Assembly (NCBI RefSeq): GCF_026250525.1
Contig: NZ_CP111061.1
Location: 57,000-120,999 of the forward strand
DNA: 64,000 nucleotides
DNA from: Chondrinema litorale
GTDB taxonomy: Bacteria > Bacteroidota > Bacteroidia > Cytophagales > Flammeovirgaceae
Direction of reading: 5' to 3'
The notes beneath the pieces are model-generated. The model was not told the DNA's origin. It did no database searches and saw nothing but the letters and a program-made list of their open reading frames with translations. Each line of letters begins with the position of its first letter. The first letter of the stretch is position 1. The position numbers were made by a program, and so were the translations under genes. Shown in pieces: positions 7,649 through 16,695 of this stretch.

Positions 7649-9223
7649 ATGAAGATAATTTTCTCACCGATCATTTTTATATTTTTATTCCAACTTTGCA
7701 AAGCACAAATACCAATCGGATACTACTACGACAACAATGGTACTCCTATGGAAGGATACTTTGATCCTTTAACTTATGCTCCAGAGAGAGCTGCTACTAT
7801 GAGTCATATTTCCAAAGACTTCAAAGAAGGCCACTTTTATGATTTAAATGGCACTAAGCATTATGGGTATATTAAATTTGCTTTTAACAAAATATTATTT
7901 AAAACTGATGGTAGTGCTGATCCTTATAGTTACGATAAAATTAAAGCTAAAGAATTAACAAGCTTTGTTGTAGGAACTGATTCATTTATCAGTTTCCATG
8001 TTTCTGGAAATAAAGATTTACTTCAAATTATATCAGACACAAAAGAGTTCAAAATTGCAAAAAGGTATGATGTTACAAATAAAATGCAATGGCAATTTAA
8101 CACTACTTACCTATATACAGCCAAAGGAGGGAGCAAACCTTGGTTTGTGATTTCTTCAATTAACTATGAATTCAGAACTAGAGCTTTAAAGATGTTTGGA
8201 CATATTCCATATGTAAAGCAAAAAATCGAAAACAAAACATATAAATACAATGACATTGAGACGATTATAAAAACTGTTGAATATTACGAAAAATATCAAA
8301 ACAATTTGCCAATTCAGTTTGATGCTAACTGGGAAGAAACGGTTAGCAAAGAACAAACTGTTTATACAGGTAAAATTGTAAAGATAGACAGTATTGGATG
8401 GCATATAAACTATTATAAAAAAGATGTTAAAGTTTATTCTGGTATTTACACTGGATTTTCACCCAATAATTTAGAAGGCGATTTTATCTCCTATTACGAA
8501 AATGGTAATCCAAGAAAAAAAACTTTTTTTAGAGATAAACTACCTAAAAGAGTTACAACTTATTTTCCTGATGGTAGCATACATCATGATTATAGTATAT
8601 CAATTATAGATAAAGAAATACGATATTCATACCTTACTGTAAATACACCAGAAGGCAAAAATCTTATAAAGCCTGCCCAAAAATTTGAAGAACAATTTAA
8701 TGATTCGATTACTGGTAACACATATATTAATGAGTTTGAAGCCAGTAATTTGACTAACTCATATAGAATTGAAGATGGGGAAAAAATATATAGAAAATTT
8801 GATAAGAATATTAATCTATCTACCCAAATAAATAAGCTTTTAAAAGACCATGAACTGGAAATTTCAAACATTGAAGCTGATGTAAATGGAGTGATGCTTC
8901 TTGCGCTAGTAATAGACAAAGAAGGATATGCAAACAAAAGTATGATTCTAAATCAAGTTGACACAGAAACTTATAGAATCGTCAAAAATGCTATCGATTC
9001 AAATTTAAAACAAACAGCAGCATACCGTACAAAATTTGAGACATTTAAATTAAATGGTCAAAAGGTAATGTATGAAGTAGTAATACCTATAGTTATAGAT
9101 ATTTCGAAATTCTATAAAAAGCCTAGTAATAATATTAATAATTACTACTGGATGAATAACCTACTTTTTCAACAACATATGAATACTCCACTTAATATTA
9201 CTGCACCCCCAAGTTTAAGATAA
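7649..9223 (+). CDS. Secreted protein with MORN-like repeats and a TonB-C-like tail
   Basis: Function unknown. The 524-residue product begins with a clear signal peptide (MKIIFSPIIFIFLFQLCKAQ) and so is exported. The N-terminal third has Gly/Tyr-rich segments such as GYYYDNNGTPMEGYFDP. A central part resembles YwqK/MORN-type repeats (LEGDFISYYENGNPRKK, then FPDGSIHHDYS). The last 120 residues (MLLALVIDKEGYANKS to YEVVIPIVID) look like the TonB C-terminal fold often appended to secreted Bacteroidota proteins. It stands alone between divergent cobT and a terminator at 9228. The MORN and TonB-C readings are from pattern and need profile confirmation. Confidence 0.6.
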   Translation: MKIIFSPIIFIFLFQLCKAQIPIGYYYDNNGTPMEGYFDPLTYAPERAATMSHISKDFKEGHFYDLNGTKHYGYIKFAFNKILFKTDGSADPYSYDKIKAKELTSFVVGTDSFISFHVSGNKDLLQIISDTKEFKIAKRYDVTNKMQWQFNTTYLYTAKGGSKPWFVISSINYEFRTRALKMFGHIPYVKQKIENKTYKYNDIETIIKTVEYYEKYQNNLPIQFDANWEETVSKEQTVYTGKIVKIDSIGWHINYYKKDVKVYSGIYTGFSPNNLEGDFISYYENGNPRKKTFFRDKLPKRVTTYFPDGSIHHDYSISIIDKEIRYSYLTVNTPEGKNLIKPAQKFEEQFNDSITGNTYINEFEASNLTNSYRIEDGEKIYRKFDKNINLSTQINKLLKDHELEISNIEADVNGVMLLALVIDKEGYANKSMILNQVDTETYRIVKNAIDSNLKQTAAYRTKFETFKLNGQKVMYEVVIPIVIDISKFYKKPSNNINNYYWMNNLLFQQHMNTPLNITAPPSLR

Positions 9224-9227
9224 AAAA

Positions 9228-9262
9228 AGTCCTGTGTATCATCAAAAATGACACACAGAACT
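9228..9262 (+). terminator. Hairpin terminator after the MORN-like gene
   Basis: Arms 9228-9242 and 9248-9262 pair over 15 positions with two mismatches around a CAAAA loop, starting 4 bases after the stop codon of the upstream gene. The downstream T-rich tail is weak. Confidence 0.6.
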
Positions 9263-9403
9263 AATTCTTATATGCCTCACAAGCTCTCTACAAATGACAT
9301 CTGTCAACCATTTAAAATTGTAGTGATTTGTTTAAATTCGTTAACTCGAACTGTCCGTTTATTTGTTTTTAAATAATAGATGAACAAACTACCATGTCTA
9401 ATT

Positions 9404-9535
9404 ATGAAAACAACTGGCAATTCTAGCAAAGAAAACATTAATGAATTAAGCAAAAGACTCGAAAACCTCAAAAAAGATCTAAATACGATTAATGAAAAAT
9501 TTAAGGATATAGATAAAGATCCTAAGAAAAAATAA
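9404..9535 (+). CDS. Small charged coiled-coil-like protein, 43 aa
   Basis: A short ORF encodes a 43-residue, highly charged protein containing KENINELSKRLENLKKDLNT, whose heptad-like spacing of L and I suggests a single amphipathic helix or short coiled coil. It has no signal peptide or membrane segment. It is immediately followed by a perfect 15-bp hairpin terminator, which supports it being transcribed and real. No family recognised. It is convergent with cheB; whether it relates to chemotaxis cannot be told. Confidence 0.45.
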   Translation: MKTTGNSSKENINELSKRLENLKKDLNTINEKFKDIDKDPKKK

Positions 9536-9572
9536 GAAAAGGAGAAATTGAATTTATCAATTTCTCCTTTTC
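9536..9572. terminator. Bidirectional 15-bp perfect hairpin terminator
   Basis: Arms 9536-9550 and 9558-9572 are exact reverse complements around a 7-base loop, with A-rich and T-rich flanks. It sits directly between the small coiled-coil ORF on the + strand and the cheB stop codon on the - strand and can serve both. Confidence 0.85.
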
Positions 9573-9574
9573 TT

Positions 9575-10639
9575 TTATAGGTTTCTTAATATAAATGGAG
9601 TGATAAAATCTAAAGACAAAACTTTTTCGACAGCATTAAGCTCAATGGCTTTTTTGGGCATACCAAAAACAACACTCGATCTTTCATCTTGGGCAATGGT
9701 TAATGCTCCTGCTTCTCTCATATCTAGTAAGCCTTGAGCACCATCTGCACCCATACCTGTTAAAATTACACCTATACTGTTTTTACCTGCAAAATTTGCC
9801 ACAGACCTAAATAGCACATCTACAGAAGGGCGGTGTCGATTTACAAGTGGGCTATCTAGTAACTCAACATAATAGCGCGCTCCATTTCTTTTTACCACCA
9901 TATGTTTGTTACCGGGTGCAATAAGTACTCTACCTCTAATAATATTATCACCATGGCTGGCTTCTTTTACAGTAACTTCACAAATGCCATCGAGGCGTTG
10001 GGCAAATGATTTTGTAAACTGCTCAGGCATATGCTGTACGATTACTACACCGGGCGAGTCTCCTGGTAATGCTTGTAACAAATCTTTAATTGCTTCTGTC
10101 CCACCTGTTGAGGCTCCAATAGCAACTACCTTTTCTGTAGTTTTAATTAAACTATTGTTCTGTCTTCTCGCAATTACTTCTGAGACATTTACCTTCGCTG
10201 GCACTTTAGCCACTGTAATAGCTGAACGTCTTTTTATTCTAGAAACAGATGCTGCTTTTATTATGTCAAACAGTCTGAGTTTATATTCTTCGAAAAATGA
10301 TTTAAGGTGTAATTGAGGTTTGGTTAATATTTCTACTGCACCGTATTCAAGTGCTTTCATGGCCATTTCTGTACCCTTAGCTGTTAAGCTCGAAATAATT
10401 ACTACTGGAATTGGATGCTGTGTCATAATTTTCTTGAGGAAAGTTAAGCCATCCATCTTTGGCATTTCAATATCCAGCGTGATTACATCGGGAACCGTTT
10501 TGGTGAGTTTTTGAGCCGCCATGTATGGATCAGCAGCTGTACCAACTACCTCAATGCTTCTGTCTTCTGAAAAAACAGATACCAAAGTTTGCCTTACTAG
10601 TGCAGAATCATCTACAATTAATACCTTAATTTTTTTCAT
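9575..10639 (-). CDS. cheB: Chemotaxis protein-glutamate methylesterase/deamidase
   Basis: Removes methyl groups from chemoreceptors as the negative arm of adaptation. The 354-residue protein has an N-terminal receiver (acidic pair D10/D11, phospho-acceptor D56 in ITLDIEMPKMDG, LTKP lysine region) and a C-terminal esterase with catalytic S177 in AIGASTGG, H203 in IVQHMPEQFT and D299 in TGMGADGAQG. The linker between the domains (about 110-165) is basic. It follows cheR by 48 bases and is the last gene of the leftward che operon, ending at the shared terminator at 9536-9572. All catalytic residues are present. Confidence 0.96.
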   Translation of the reverse strand: MKKIKVLIVDDSALVRQTLVSVFSEDRSIEVVGTAADPYMAAQKLTKTVPDVITLDIEMPKMDGLTFLKKIMTQHPIPVVIISSLTAKGTEMAMKALEYGAVEILTKPQLHLKSFFEEYKLRLFDIIKAASVSRIKRRSAITVAKVPAKVNVSEVIARRQNNSLIKTTEKVVAIGASTGGTEAIKDLLQALPGDSPGVVIVQHMPEQFTKSFAQRLDGICEVTVKEASHGDNIIRGRVLIAPGNKHMVVKRNGARYYVELLDSPLVNRHRPSVDVLFRSVANFAGKNSIGVILTGMGADGAQGLLDMREAGALTIAQDERSSVVFGMPKKAIELNAVEKVLSLDFITPFILRNL

Positions 10640-10687
10640 TCATTCCTCAATTAAACCATAAAATATTATAGAATTATTACTTAAATA

Positions 10688-11536
10688 CTAAGCATCAATC
10701 TTCTGAAAAATTGTTGGCCCTAGTTGTTGTAAAGGTAAATTCATATCAATAATGGTTTCAGAATGACCTAAGAATAAATAGCCGCCCGTTTTAATCTTAC
10801 GCGATATTTTTCTAATTACCTTTTCTTGTGTTGGTTTATTAAAATAGATGAGCACATTTCTACAAAACACCACATCAAATTTAAATGAGATATCGTAGTA
10901 GTCATCCATAAAGTTTAATTGTTGAAATGTAACTTTCTTCCTAAGCTCTGGAATTATTCTAACTGTATTTTTAGTCTTGTCTTTACTTTTAAGCAAATAC
11001 CTCTTTTTAGTTTCTAAAGGTATATTTGCCACTCGTTCCATATTATAAACAGCATTCATACCTTTTCTTAGCACTTCGGTAGAGATATCTGTTGCTAGAA
11101 TGTTATAATGAAACGAGGAGGTTTTCTTCAAATAATCGTCCAAGACCATGCATGTTGTGTAAGCCTCTTCGCCAGTAGAGCAGCCTGCGCTCCACAATTT
11201 TATATATTTTAAATTATTTTTATCTGCATAACTTGGTAGTACCTGTTTTGTAAGAAAATGGAAATGCTCAGGTTCTCTAAAGAAATCTGTTTTATTGGTG
11301 GTAACTGCATCGATCATATTAATCAATTCTACCTTACCGACTCCCGGAGCAAATACATGATCTAGGTATTCACTAAAAGTCTGTACACCAACAGCATTTC
11401 GTCTTTTATTTAAGCGACTTTCTATCATTGTTTTTTTGATATACGGGAGCTTTATTCCTACTTCATTTTCAATATACTCTTTAATTCTTCTAAAATCGGA
11501 GTCTTTCATTTTAACTCCAGTACTTATGTCTATCAT
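10688..11536 (-). CDS. cheR: Chemoreceptor glutamate methyltransferase
   Basis: S-adenosylmethionine-dependent methylation of receptor glutamates. The 282-residue protein has the N-terminal helical domain with KTDFFREPEHFHFL, the SAM-binding segment KLWSAGCSTGEEAYT, and VVFCRNVLIYFNKPTQEKV near the end, all hallmarks of CheR. The first ATG gives MIDISTGVKMKDSDFRR; a second ATG ten codons in is possible. A terminator-like hairpin (11576-11600) lies between this gene and the upstream MCP gene, so cheR-cheB may be expressed at a lower level or from their own promoter. Confidence 0.95.
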   Translation of the reverse strand: MIDISTGVKMKDSDFRRIKEYIENEVGIKLPYIKKTMIESRLNKRRNAVGVQTFSEYLDHVFAPGVGKVELINMIDAVTTNKTDFFREPEHFHFLTKQVLPSYADKNNLKYIKLWSAGCSTGEEAYTTCMVLDDYLKKTSSFHYNILATDISTEVLRKGMNAVYNMERVANIPLETKKRYLLKSKDKTKNTVRIIPELRKKVTFQQLNFMDDYYDISFKFDVVFCRNVLIYFNKPTQEKVIRKISRKIKTGGYLFLGHSETIIDMNLPLQQLGPTIFQKIDA

Positions 11537-11575
11537 GCAGCTTATTTATAATTTTATCATTTTGAGGAAAATAAA

Positions 11576-11600
11576 CCCTCAACACAATGAGTGCTGAGGG
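11576..11600 (-). terminator. Intra-operon terminator/attenuator between MCP gene and cheR
   Basis: Arms 11576-11585 and 11591-11600 pair over ten positions with one mismatch around a 5-base loop; on the - strand the hairpin is followed by TTTATTTT. It lies between the receptor gene and cheR in an otherwise collinear che cluster. Confidence 0.7.
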
Positions 11601-11648
11601 AAAGTGTATTTATTATAAATTAATTAGCGTCATATATTTACTTATAGA

Positions 11649-13313
11649 TTAAAATTGTTCGTACTCTTCGTCCGTATCATCATAGTCATCAACTTCCATG
11701 TCTAACACAACTCCAGAAGATTTTTTTGCTCTAGCTGAGATAATATGTTCAGATACCTCTGGCTTTTTCTTTCTCGGCTTTATTTTCCTTTTACTCTTTT
11801 TACCAAGGTTGTTACCAACATTAAAGAAGATGATGGCTTCTCTTAATTCACTTGCTTGGTTTGCTAGCTCCTCTGCACTTGCCGACATTTCTTCTGAAGT
11901 GGCAGCATTTGATTGAACAACCAGATTTAACTGCTGAATAGCTGAATTTACCTGACTTGAACCAGAGTTTTGCTCTATGCTAGCGGCTGCTATTTCTTGC
12001 ACCAAGCTCGCTGTTTTCTGAATATTCGGTACAATTTCGACCAACAATCTGCCAGAAGTTACTGCCGTTTCGACACTAGAAGTAGAAAGGGTATTAATTT
12101 CTGTAGCTGCTACCTGCGATCTTTCTGCTAGCTTTCTAACTTCTGCTGCTACTACTGCAAAACCTTTTCCGTGTTCGCCAGCTCGTGCTGCTTCTACTGC
12201 TGCATTTAGTGCCAATAAATTAGTTTGGCGAGCAATTTCACTAATAATAGAAATCTTATTAGCAATTACTTTCATAGATTGCACAGTCTGGTTTACAGAG
12301 TTGCTACCTTCTTGTATGTCTTCAGAAGCTTTAATAGCAATCTTTTCTGTTGCTTGTGCATTTTCTGTATTTTGCTGGATGTTAGATACCATTTCCTCCA
12401 TCGAAGATGAAACCTCCTCGGTAGATGCCGCCTGCTCAGTGCTACCTTGCGACATTTGCTGAGATGATGAAGACATTTGCTCACTGGCTGCTGCAATCTG
12501 ATCTGCCGCAGTACTCACAAAAGTGATTACCTCTTTCAATTTCACAATCATCTGCTTAAGATATTCTAACAAATCTCCTATTTCATCTTTATTTGTAGAA
12601 TCTATATTTACTGTTAAATCTCCTTCTGAAACAGCTTTTATGGCTGACATCGCTTTATGTATCGAACTAGTAATTGTTACAATAATCCAAAAAGCCAAGA
12701 CTGTTGCTACCAGCAAACTTACTCCTAAAATAATCCACATTAATCTTTCACCAGCCTCGTATAAAGCGTTTGTTTGTAAACTTGCGGCCTCTAATGCCTT
12801 TTCGTTTTTTCTTACAATTTGCGAAACAATAGTTACTGCTTCTAGTGCTTTTTGTCTCGCTGTAGTCGACGATATTTCGTAAGCTATTTGCTCAGTAGAA
12901 TCATTTTTAACTCCCATTGAGAGCGATTTAATCTTGGCAAAAGAGCTTGTATACTCACTCCACCGCAACTGGAAATTATCTAAAATTTCAACACCTTTTT
13001 CATCTGAAATATCTCTTAGCTCGGTGTATCTATTTTCCATATCTTCAGTTCTAGCATCCACCTGCTTTACAATATCCATTAACACTTCTCTATCTTTAGA
13101 TAGAATAAGATCCTTCTCTCTTTTTGTAATAAACTGAACATCTTCTGCGATTTTAGCAGAAAGGTTAATACGCTGAGTATTTACTTTAATAATCTCATTA
13201 ATCTTTTTATTTAGCTGGTAAGCATTGTTGTTTCCTATATAAAAAACAATCAACGCAGCTGATAACTGTACAATTGTAGCAAGTATCAACTTTGCTTTGA
13301 TAGTAAATTTCAT
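11649..13313 (-). CDS. Methyl-accepting chemotaxis protein
   Basis: Transmembrane chemoreceptor, 554 residues. TM1 is near the N-terminus (LILATIVQLSAALIVFYIG), followed by a helical periplasmic region of about 165 residues resembling a four-helix-bundle sensor, TM2 (LMWIILGVSLLVATVLAFWI), a HAMP segment, and the cytoplasmic hairpin with the invariant tip EIARQTNLLALNAAVEAARAG. After the methylation helices comes a basic linker (KKSKRKIKPRKKK) and a very acidic tail ending EYEQF at the C-terminus, which fits the pattern of a CheR/CheB-tethering pentapeptide. Being encoded between cheW and cheR, it is probably the dedicated receptor of this array. Ligand unknown. Confidence 0.95.
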   Translation of the reverse strand: MKFTIKAKLILATIVQLSAALIVFYIGNNNAYQLNKKINEIIKVNTQRINLSAKIAEDVQFITKREKDLILSKDREVLMDIVKQVDARTEDMENRYTELRDISDEKGVEILDNFQLRWSEYTSSFAKIKSLSMGVKNDSTEQIAYEISSTTARQKALEAVTIVSQIVRKNEKALEAASLQTNALYEAGERLMWIILGVSLLVATVLAFWIIVTITSSIHKAMSAIKAVSEGDLTVNIDSTNKDEIGDLLEYLKQMIVKLKEVITFVSTAADQIAAASEQMSSSSQQMSQGSTEQAASTEEVSSSMEEMVSNIQQNTENAQATEKIAIKASEDIQEGSNSVNQTVQSMKVIANKISIISEIARQTNLLALNAAVEAARAGEHGKGFAVVAAEVRKLAERSQVAATEINTLSTSSVETAVTSGRLLVEIVPNIQKTASLVQEIAAASIEQNSGSSQVNSAIQQLNLVVQSNAATSEEMSASAEELANQASELREAIIFFNVGNNLGKKSKRKIKPRKKKPEVSEHIISARAKKSSGVVLDMEVDDYDDTDEEYEQF

Positions 13314-13347
13314 TGTGTATTTAGTATTAGGTTTTTTTTCTAAATAT

Positions 13348-13884
13348 TTAGATAGTTGCTTCTTCGCCTGTTTCTTTTACTACCAATAACTCTTCGTCTG
13401 TAAACACTTTATCTACATCTAATAGCATTATAAATTGATCATCCAACTTGATTAGTCCTTCTATAAAATCTGATCTAAATTTGTTTCCAATACTTACCGG
13501 AGGTAGAATTTCTTCTGAATTTGTTTCAAAAACTTCACTTACTGTATCTACCAAAGCTCCTACAGAAACTTCGTCACCATCGATAATGAGTGTTAGAACA
13601 ATAATGCATGTATCTACAGTATTTTCAATTTCTGGGAAACCGAATTTAACTCGAGTATCTATTACTGGTAATACTGTACCTCGCAAATTAATTACTCCTT
13701 TTAAGTAATCTGGAGACTTGGGTACTTTGGTAAGTTTTGTAACTTCCAAAATCTCTTTCACTTTAGTAACATTCGATGCAAATATTTCACCGCCTAAACT
13801 AAATGAAAGGAATGATTGTGTTGCAATTGTATCGTTAATCATATTCTTACTAAGCTTGTGTGAGGTTTTTTGTAAAATGTTCAA
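13348..13884 (-). CDS. cheW: Chemotaxis coupling protein
   Basis: Adaptor linking the receptor to CheA. The 178-residue protein has the SH3-like CheW fold segments FLSFSLGGEIFASNVTKVKEI, KSPDYLKGVINLRGTVLPVID and LVDTVSEVFE, all family signatures. The first 35 bases overlap the end of cheA, an unusually long overlap for this operon, which makes the exact start less certain; an in-frame ATG about 14 codons later (MINDTIATQSFLSF) would shorten it and nearly remove the overlap. It precedes the receptor gene by 34 bases. Confidence 0.93.
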   Translation of the reverse strand: MNILQKTSHKLSKNMINDTIATQSFLSFSLGGEIFASNVTKVKEILEVTKLTKVPKSPDYLKGVINLRGTVLPVIDTRVKFGFPEIENTVDTCIIVLTLIIDGDEVSVGALVDTVSEVFETNSEEILPPVSIGNKFRSDFIEGLIKLDDQFIMLLDVDKVFTDEELLVVKETGEEATI

Positions 13885-15943
13885 TAGCTTTTCCTGTATC
13901 TATTACCAATGCCACTGTTCCATCTCCAAGAATGGTTCCGCCAGAAATAATATCTAAATCTTGATACATTTTGCCCAATGGTTTTAATACAGCTTGGTAT
14001 TCGTCGACTACAGTATCTACCACAAAACCTACTTTTGTACCTTCATAATTTACTGTAATAAGTTGCTGTACTTCAGGAGCTTCATTTAAAATAGTAAACT
14101 GCTCTCTCAGATTAAAAAACGGTATTTTCTCTCCATCTAAAACGATAGAGTTATTAAATACAGATTGTATCTTTTTCGCTTCAATCTCATGACACTTTTC
14201 TATAAATGACAATGGAATAATGAAATAAGTATCTCCTACTTTTACTAATAAACCATCTATAATTGAAAGTGTAAGCGGAAGTTTAATCGTAAATGAAGTT
14301 CCTTTATCCAACTCCGATTCTACCAAAACATCTCCTCTAATCTCGGCTATCTTTCTTTTAACCACATCCATTCCCACACCTCTACCAGAAACTCCTGTTA
14401 CTTCTTTAGCTGTAGAAAAGCCTGGAAGAAATATTAAATCGTAAGTTTCTTTATCTGTCAACACTGCATCGTGAGCAATTAGTCCTTTCTCAATAGCCTT
14501 TGCTTTGATCTTGTTTTTGTCTATGCCTTTACCATCATCACTAATTTTGATGTGCACATAAGTACCCGAATAGTAAGCATCTAATGTTATTTTCCCCTGC
14601 TTGTTTTTGCCTTTTGCTTCTCTCTCTTCTGGCAACTCTATTCCATGGTCGAGGCTATTTCGAAGCAAATGCATTATTGGGTCGGTAATTCTTTCGATAA
14701 TGGTTTTATCAAGTGCTGTTTGAGTACCCAGCGTAATAAACTCAATTTCTTTGTTTAACTCATGTGCTAAATCGCGTACTAACCTCTTAAACTGTACTAC
14801 GATTTCGTCGATAGGAATTAAGCAAAGATCAAATGTAGAGTCTCTTAACTGCCTTGATATTTTCTCAATATTTTCTGATATTTCTAATAACTCTGGAGTA
14901 TTGTTTTGTTCTGTGTAAAGGTTTAATCTTGCCTGTGTAATTACTAACTCACTTACCAGATTCATTAGATTATCTAGTTTGTTAGTGGCAATTTTTACAC
15001 TTTTAATTCCGCTAATTTCTTTTCTTTTCGGAGCTTCTTTAGGAGCTACATTTTTAATGACTACCTCTTGTTGAGGTGTTTCTATTACAGCGTCTTCAAC
15101 TGTAGGCTCTAATGTATTTAAAAACTGATTGATATATGCTACATGAGCCTCTACAGCTTCTTCGGTAGGCGATTCTAGCAGAAACTCATCACTCTCAACT
15201 GCATGTAAAAACTGCGAGTCATTAAGTAGATTTGCCTCTGAAAGCTGATGAATTTTTAGCAAGCATCTAGCTTGTACAAACAGAAAAACATCTTCTATTG
15301 CTTTAATACTCTCTTTGGTAGTAATATAAATTTCCCAGAAAGTATAGCAAAGCTCAGGGTCAATTTCTTCTAAATCCGGAACTTCTGAAAAATGGGTTAC
15401 AACTTTGGTTTCGCCAAGCGCTGTTAAATCTTCGAGTTGGAAAAAAGGATTATTTCCACTCAGAAAAATATCGTTATCTGGTTTAAAAAGTATGTAGTAG
15501 GTAGGTTGGGCGTCTTCTTGTTTTTCTTCACCGAAAATTAAAACATCCTGCGTGTTATCTTCTTTAACAGTGCCATTGGTTATTTTATGAATTTTTTCAT
15601 GAGCTATTTGCACCCTTTGAATAAGCTCAGGATTGTCTTCAGACTCTAATAAATCTTTTAAAAGATCACTAGAATCTAATGTTATATTTACTATTTCTGT
15701 ACTTAAGGCAAGTTCACCATTTCTGATCATGTCATAAATGGTTTCCAATTCATGGGTTAACTCACTAATAACATCAAAGCCAAACATGGCTGCGGTTCCT
15801 TTTAGTGTGTGCATAATCCTGAAAACCTCCTCAATCAATTCAGGGTTATCTGGTGAACTTTCTAATTGAAGTAGAGCCTGTTCCAGACTATTTATCAGGT
15901 CTTTTGCATCTTCTACATAATCTTCTCTAAATTGATCCATCAA
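13850..15943 (-). CDS. cheA: Chemotaxis histidine kinase
   Basis: Central kinase of the chemosensory array, 697 residues. The N-terminal Hpt domain carries the phosphorylated histidine H45 in FRIMHTLKGTAAMFGF. A middle region (about 140-290) probably corresponds to the response-regulator-binding part but looks divergent. Then come the dimerisation helices (VKIATNKLDNLMNLVSELV), the ATPase with N-box LLRNSLDHGIE, G1 ISDDGKGID and G2 SGRGVGMDVVKRK, and a C-terminal CheW-like domain from about residue 555. It overlaps cheY by 4 bases upstream and cheW by 35 bases downstream. Confidence 0.96.
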   Translation of the reverse strand: MMDQFREDYVEDAKDLINSLEQALLQLESSPDNPELIEEVFRIMHTLKGTAAMFGFDVISELTHELETIYDMIRNGELALSTEIVNITLDSSDLLKDLLESEDNPELIQRVQIAHEKIHKITNGTVKEDNTQDVLIFGEEKQEDAQPTYYILFKPDNDIFLSGNNPFFQLEDLTALGETKVVTHFSEVPDLEEIDPELCYTFWEIYITTKESIKAIEDVFLFVQARCLLKIHQLSEANLLNDSQFLHAVESDEFLLESPTEEAVEAHVAYINQFLNTLEPTVEDAVIETPQQEVVIKNVAPKEAPKRKEISGIKSVKIATNKLDNLMNLVSELVITQARLNLYTEQNNTPELLEISENIEKISRQLRDSTFDLCLIPIDEIVVQFKRLVRDLAHELNKEIEFITLGTQTALDKTIIERITDPIMHLLRNSLDHGIELPEEREAKGKNKQGKITLDAYYSGTYVHIKISDDGKGIDKNKIKAKAIEKGLIAHDAVLTDKETYDLIFLPGFSTAKEVTGVSGRGVGMDVVKRKIAEIRGDVLVESELDKGTSFTIKLPLTLSIIDGLLVKVGDTYFIIPLSFIEKCHEIEAKKIQSVFNNSIVLDGEKIPFFNLREQFTILNEAPEVQQLITVNYEGTKVGFVVDTVVDEYQAVLKPLGKMYQDLDIISGGTILGDGTVALVIDTGKAIEHFTKNLTQA

Positions 15944-16317
15944 CGAAGTAATTTATTAACTGTATTTACAAAGCTGTCTACAGTAAATGGTTTTTTAATC
16001 CATGCTGTAGCTCCCGCTTCTTTTGCTGTATCTATAATTCTATCTCTTGATTCGGTTGTTAGCAGTATTATTGGCACAAATTTGTAAGAAGGCAAAGCTC
16101 TTATCATTTTAATTAATGAAATACCATCTAGTTTTGGCATATTCAAATCTGTAATTACTAAATCATATTTTCTGCCATCAAAATATCTCAGTGCATCTTC
16201 TCCATCTACTGCCAGATTAGATTTACATCCCAGATTTTCTAATTGAAATGATACTATTTTTCTTACACTGTCAAAGTCGTCAACTACTACTGCTTGCTTG
16301 TAAAGGTTATTTTGCAT
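15940..16317 (-). CDS. cheY: CheY-like response regulator
   Basis: Single-domain receiver of 125 residues. Conserved positions are all visible: acidic pair D13/D14, phospho-acceptor D57 in LVITDLNMPKLDG, T87/T88 in ILLTTES, and K109 in AWIKKPF. There is no output domain, so it acts by protein contact, most likely on the motility or gliding machinery or as a phosphate sink for CheA. Its stop overlaps the cheA start (ATGA type). It follows the STAS gene by 60 bases. Confidence 0.94.
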   Translation of the reverse strand: MQNNLYKQAVVVDDFDSVRKIVSFQLENLGCKSNLAVDGEDALRYFDGRKYDLVITDLNMPKLDGISLIKMIRALPSYKFVPIILLTTESRDRIIDTAKEAGATAWIKKPFTVDSFVNTVNKLLR

Positions 16318-16377
16318 TGTTTTTTAATTTCGAATTGAGAATTTGTTAGTATTCTAATCAAGAAAAATTTATTGGGT

Positions 16378-16695
16378 TCAATTCAAGTATTCAATTCCTG
16401 AAAATGGCAACCATGTCTTCCAAGCTTCAGCGAGCTGAATATCGAAGCTTGTTTTGGTGCCTTTTTTATCTGAGAAGTTTTTTAAGCTATAAAGTAATTG
16501 TAAGCCTGCAAGATCGATCTTTGACGAATTGGTGATGTTAATCTGTAAATCTGTGTACAGTTCAACCATTTTCAGTATTTCATCTTTAATTGCTGAAATA
16601 TCATTTATAACCAAATCTCCATTCAACTCAACCGTTGCTGTATCCTTGTCATTTTTAATCAACTTCCAAAAATCTAAACTACCCTGCTGTTCCAT
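16378..16695 (-). CDS. STAS-domain protein at the head of the che operon
   Basis: A 105-residue STAS (anti-sigma-factor-antagonist-like) domain. The fold pattern is seen in ATVELNGDLVINDISAIKDEI and the switch-region segment NSSKIDLAGLQLLYSLK, where S-[KS]-IDLAGL corresponds to the phosphorylatable Ser loop of SpoIIAA-like proteins. It is the first gene of the che cluster. A STAS protein in this position could tie the array to a partner-switching or scaffold function, but the role is not known to me; it has no membrane segment. Confidence 0.85.
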   Translation of the reverse strand: MEQQGSLDFWKLIKNDKDTATVELNGDLVINDISAIKDEILKMVELYTDLQINITNSSKIDLAGLQLLYSLKNFSDKKGTKTSFDIQLAEAWKTWLPFSGIEYLN

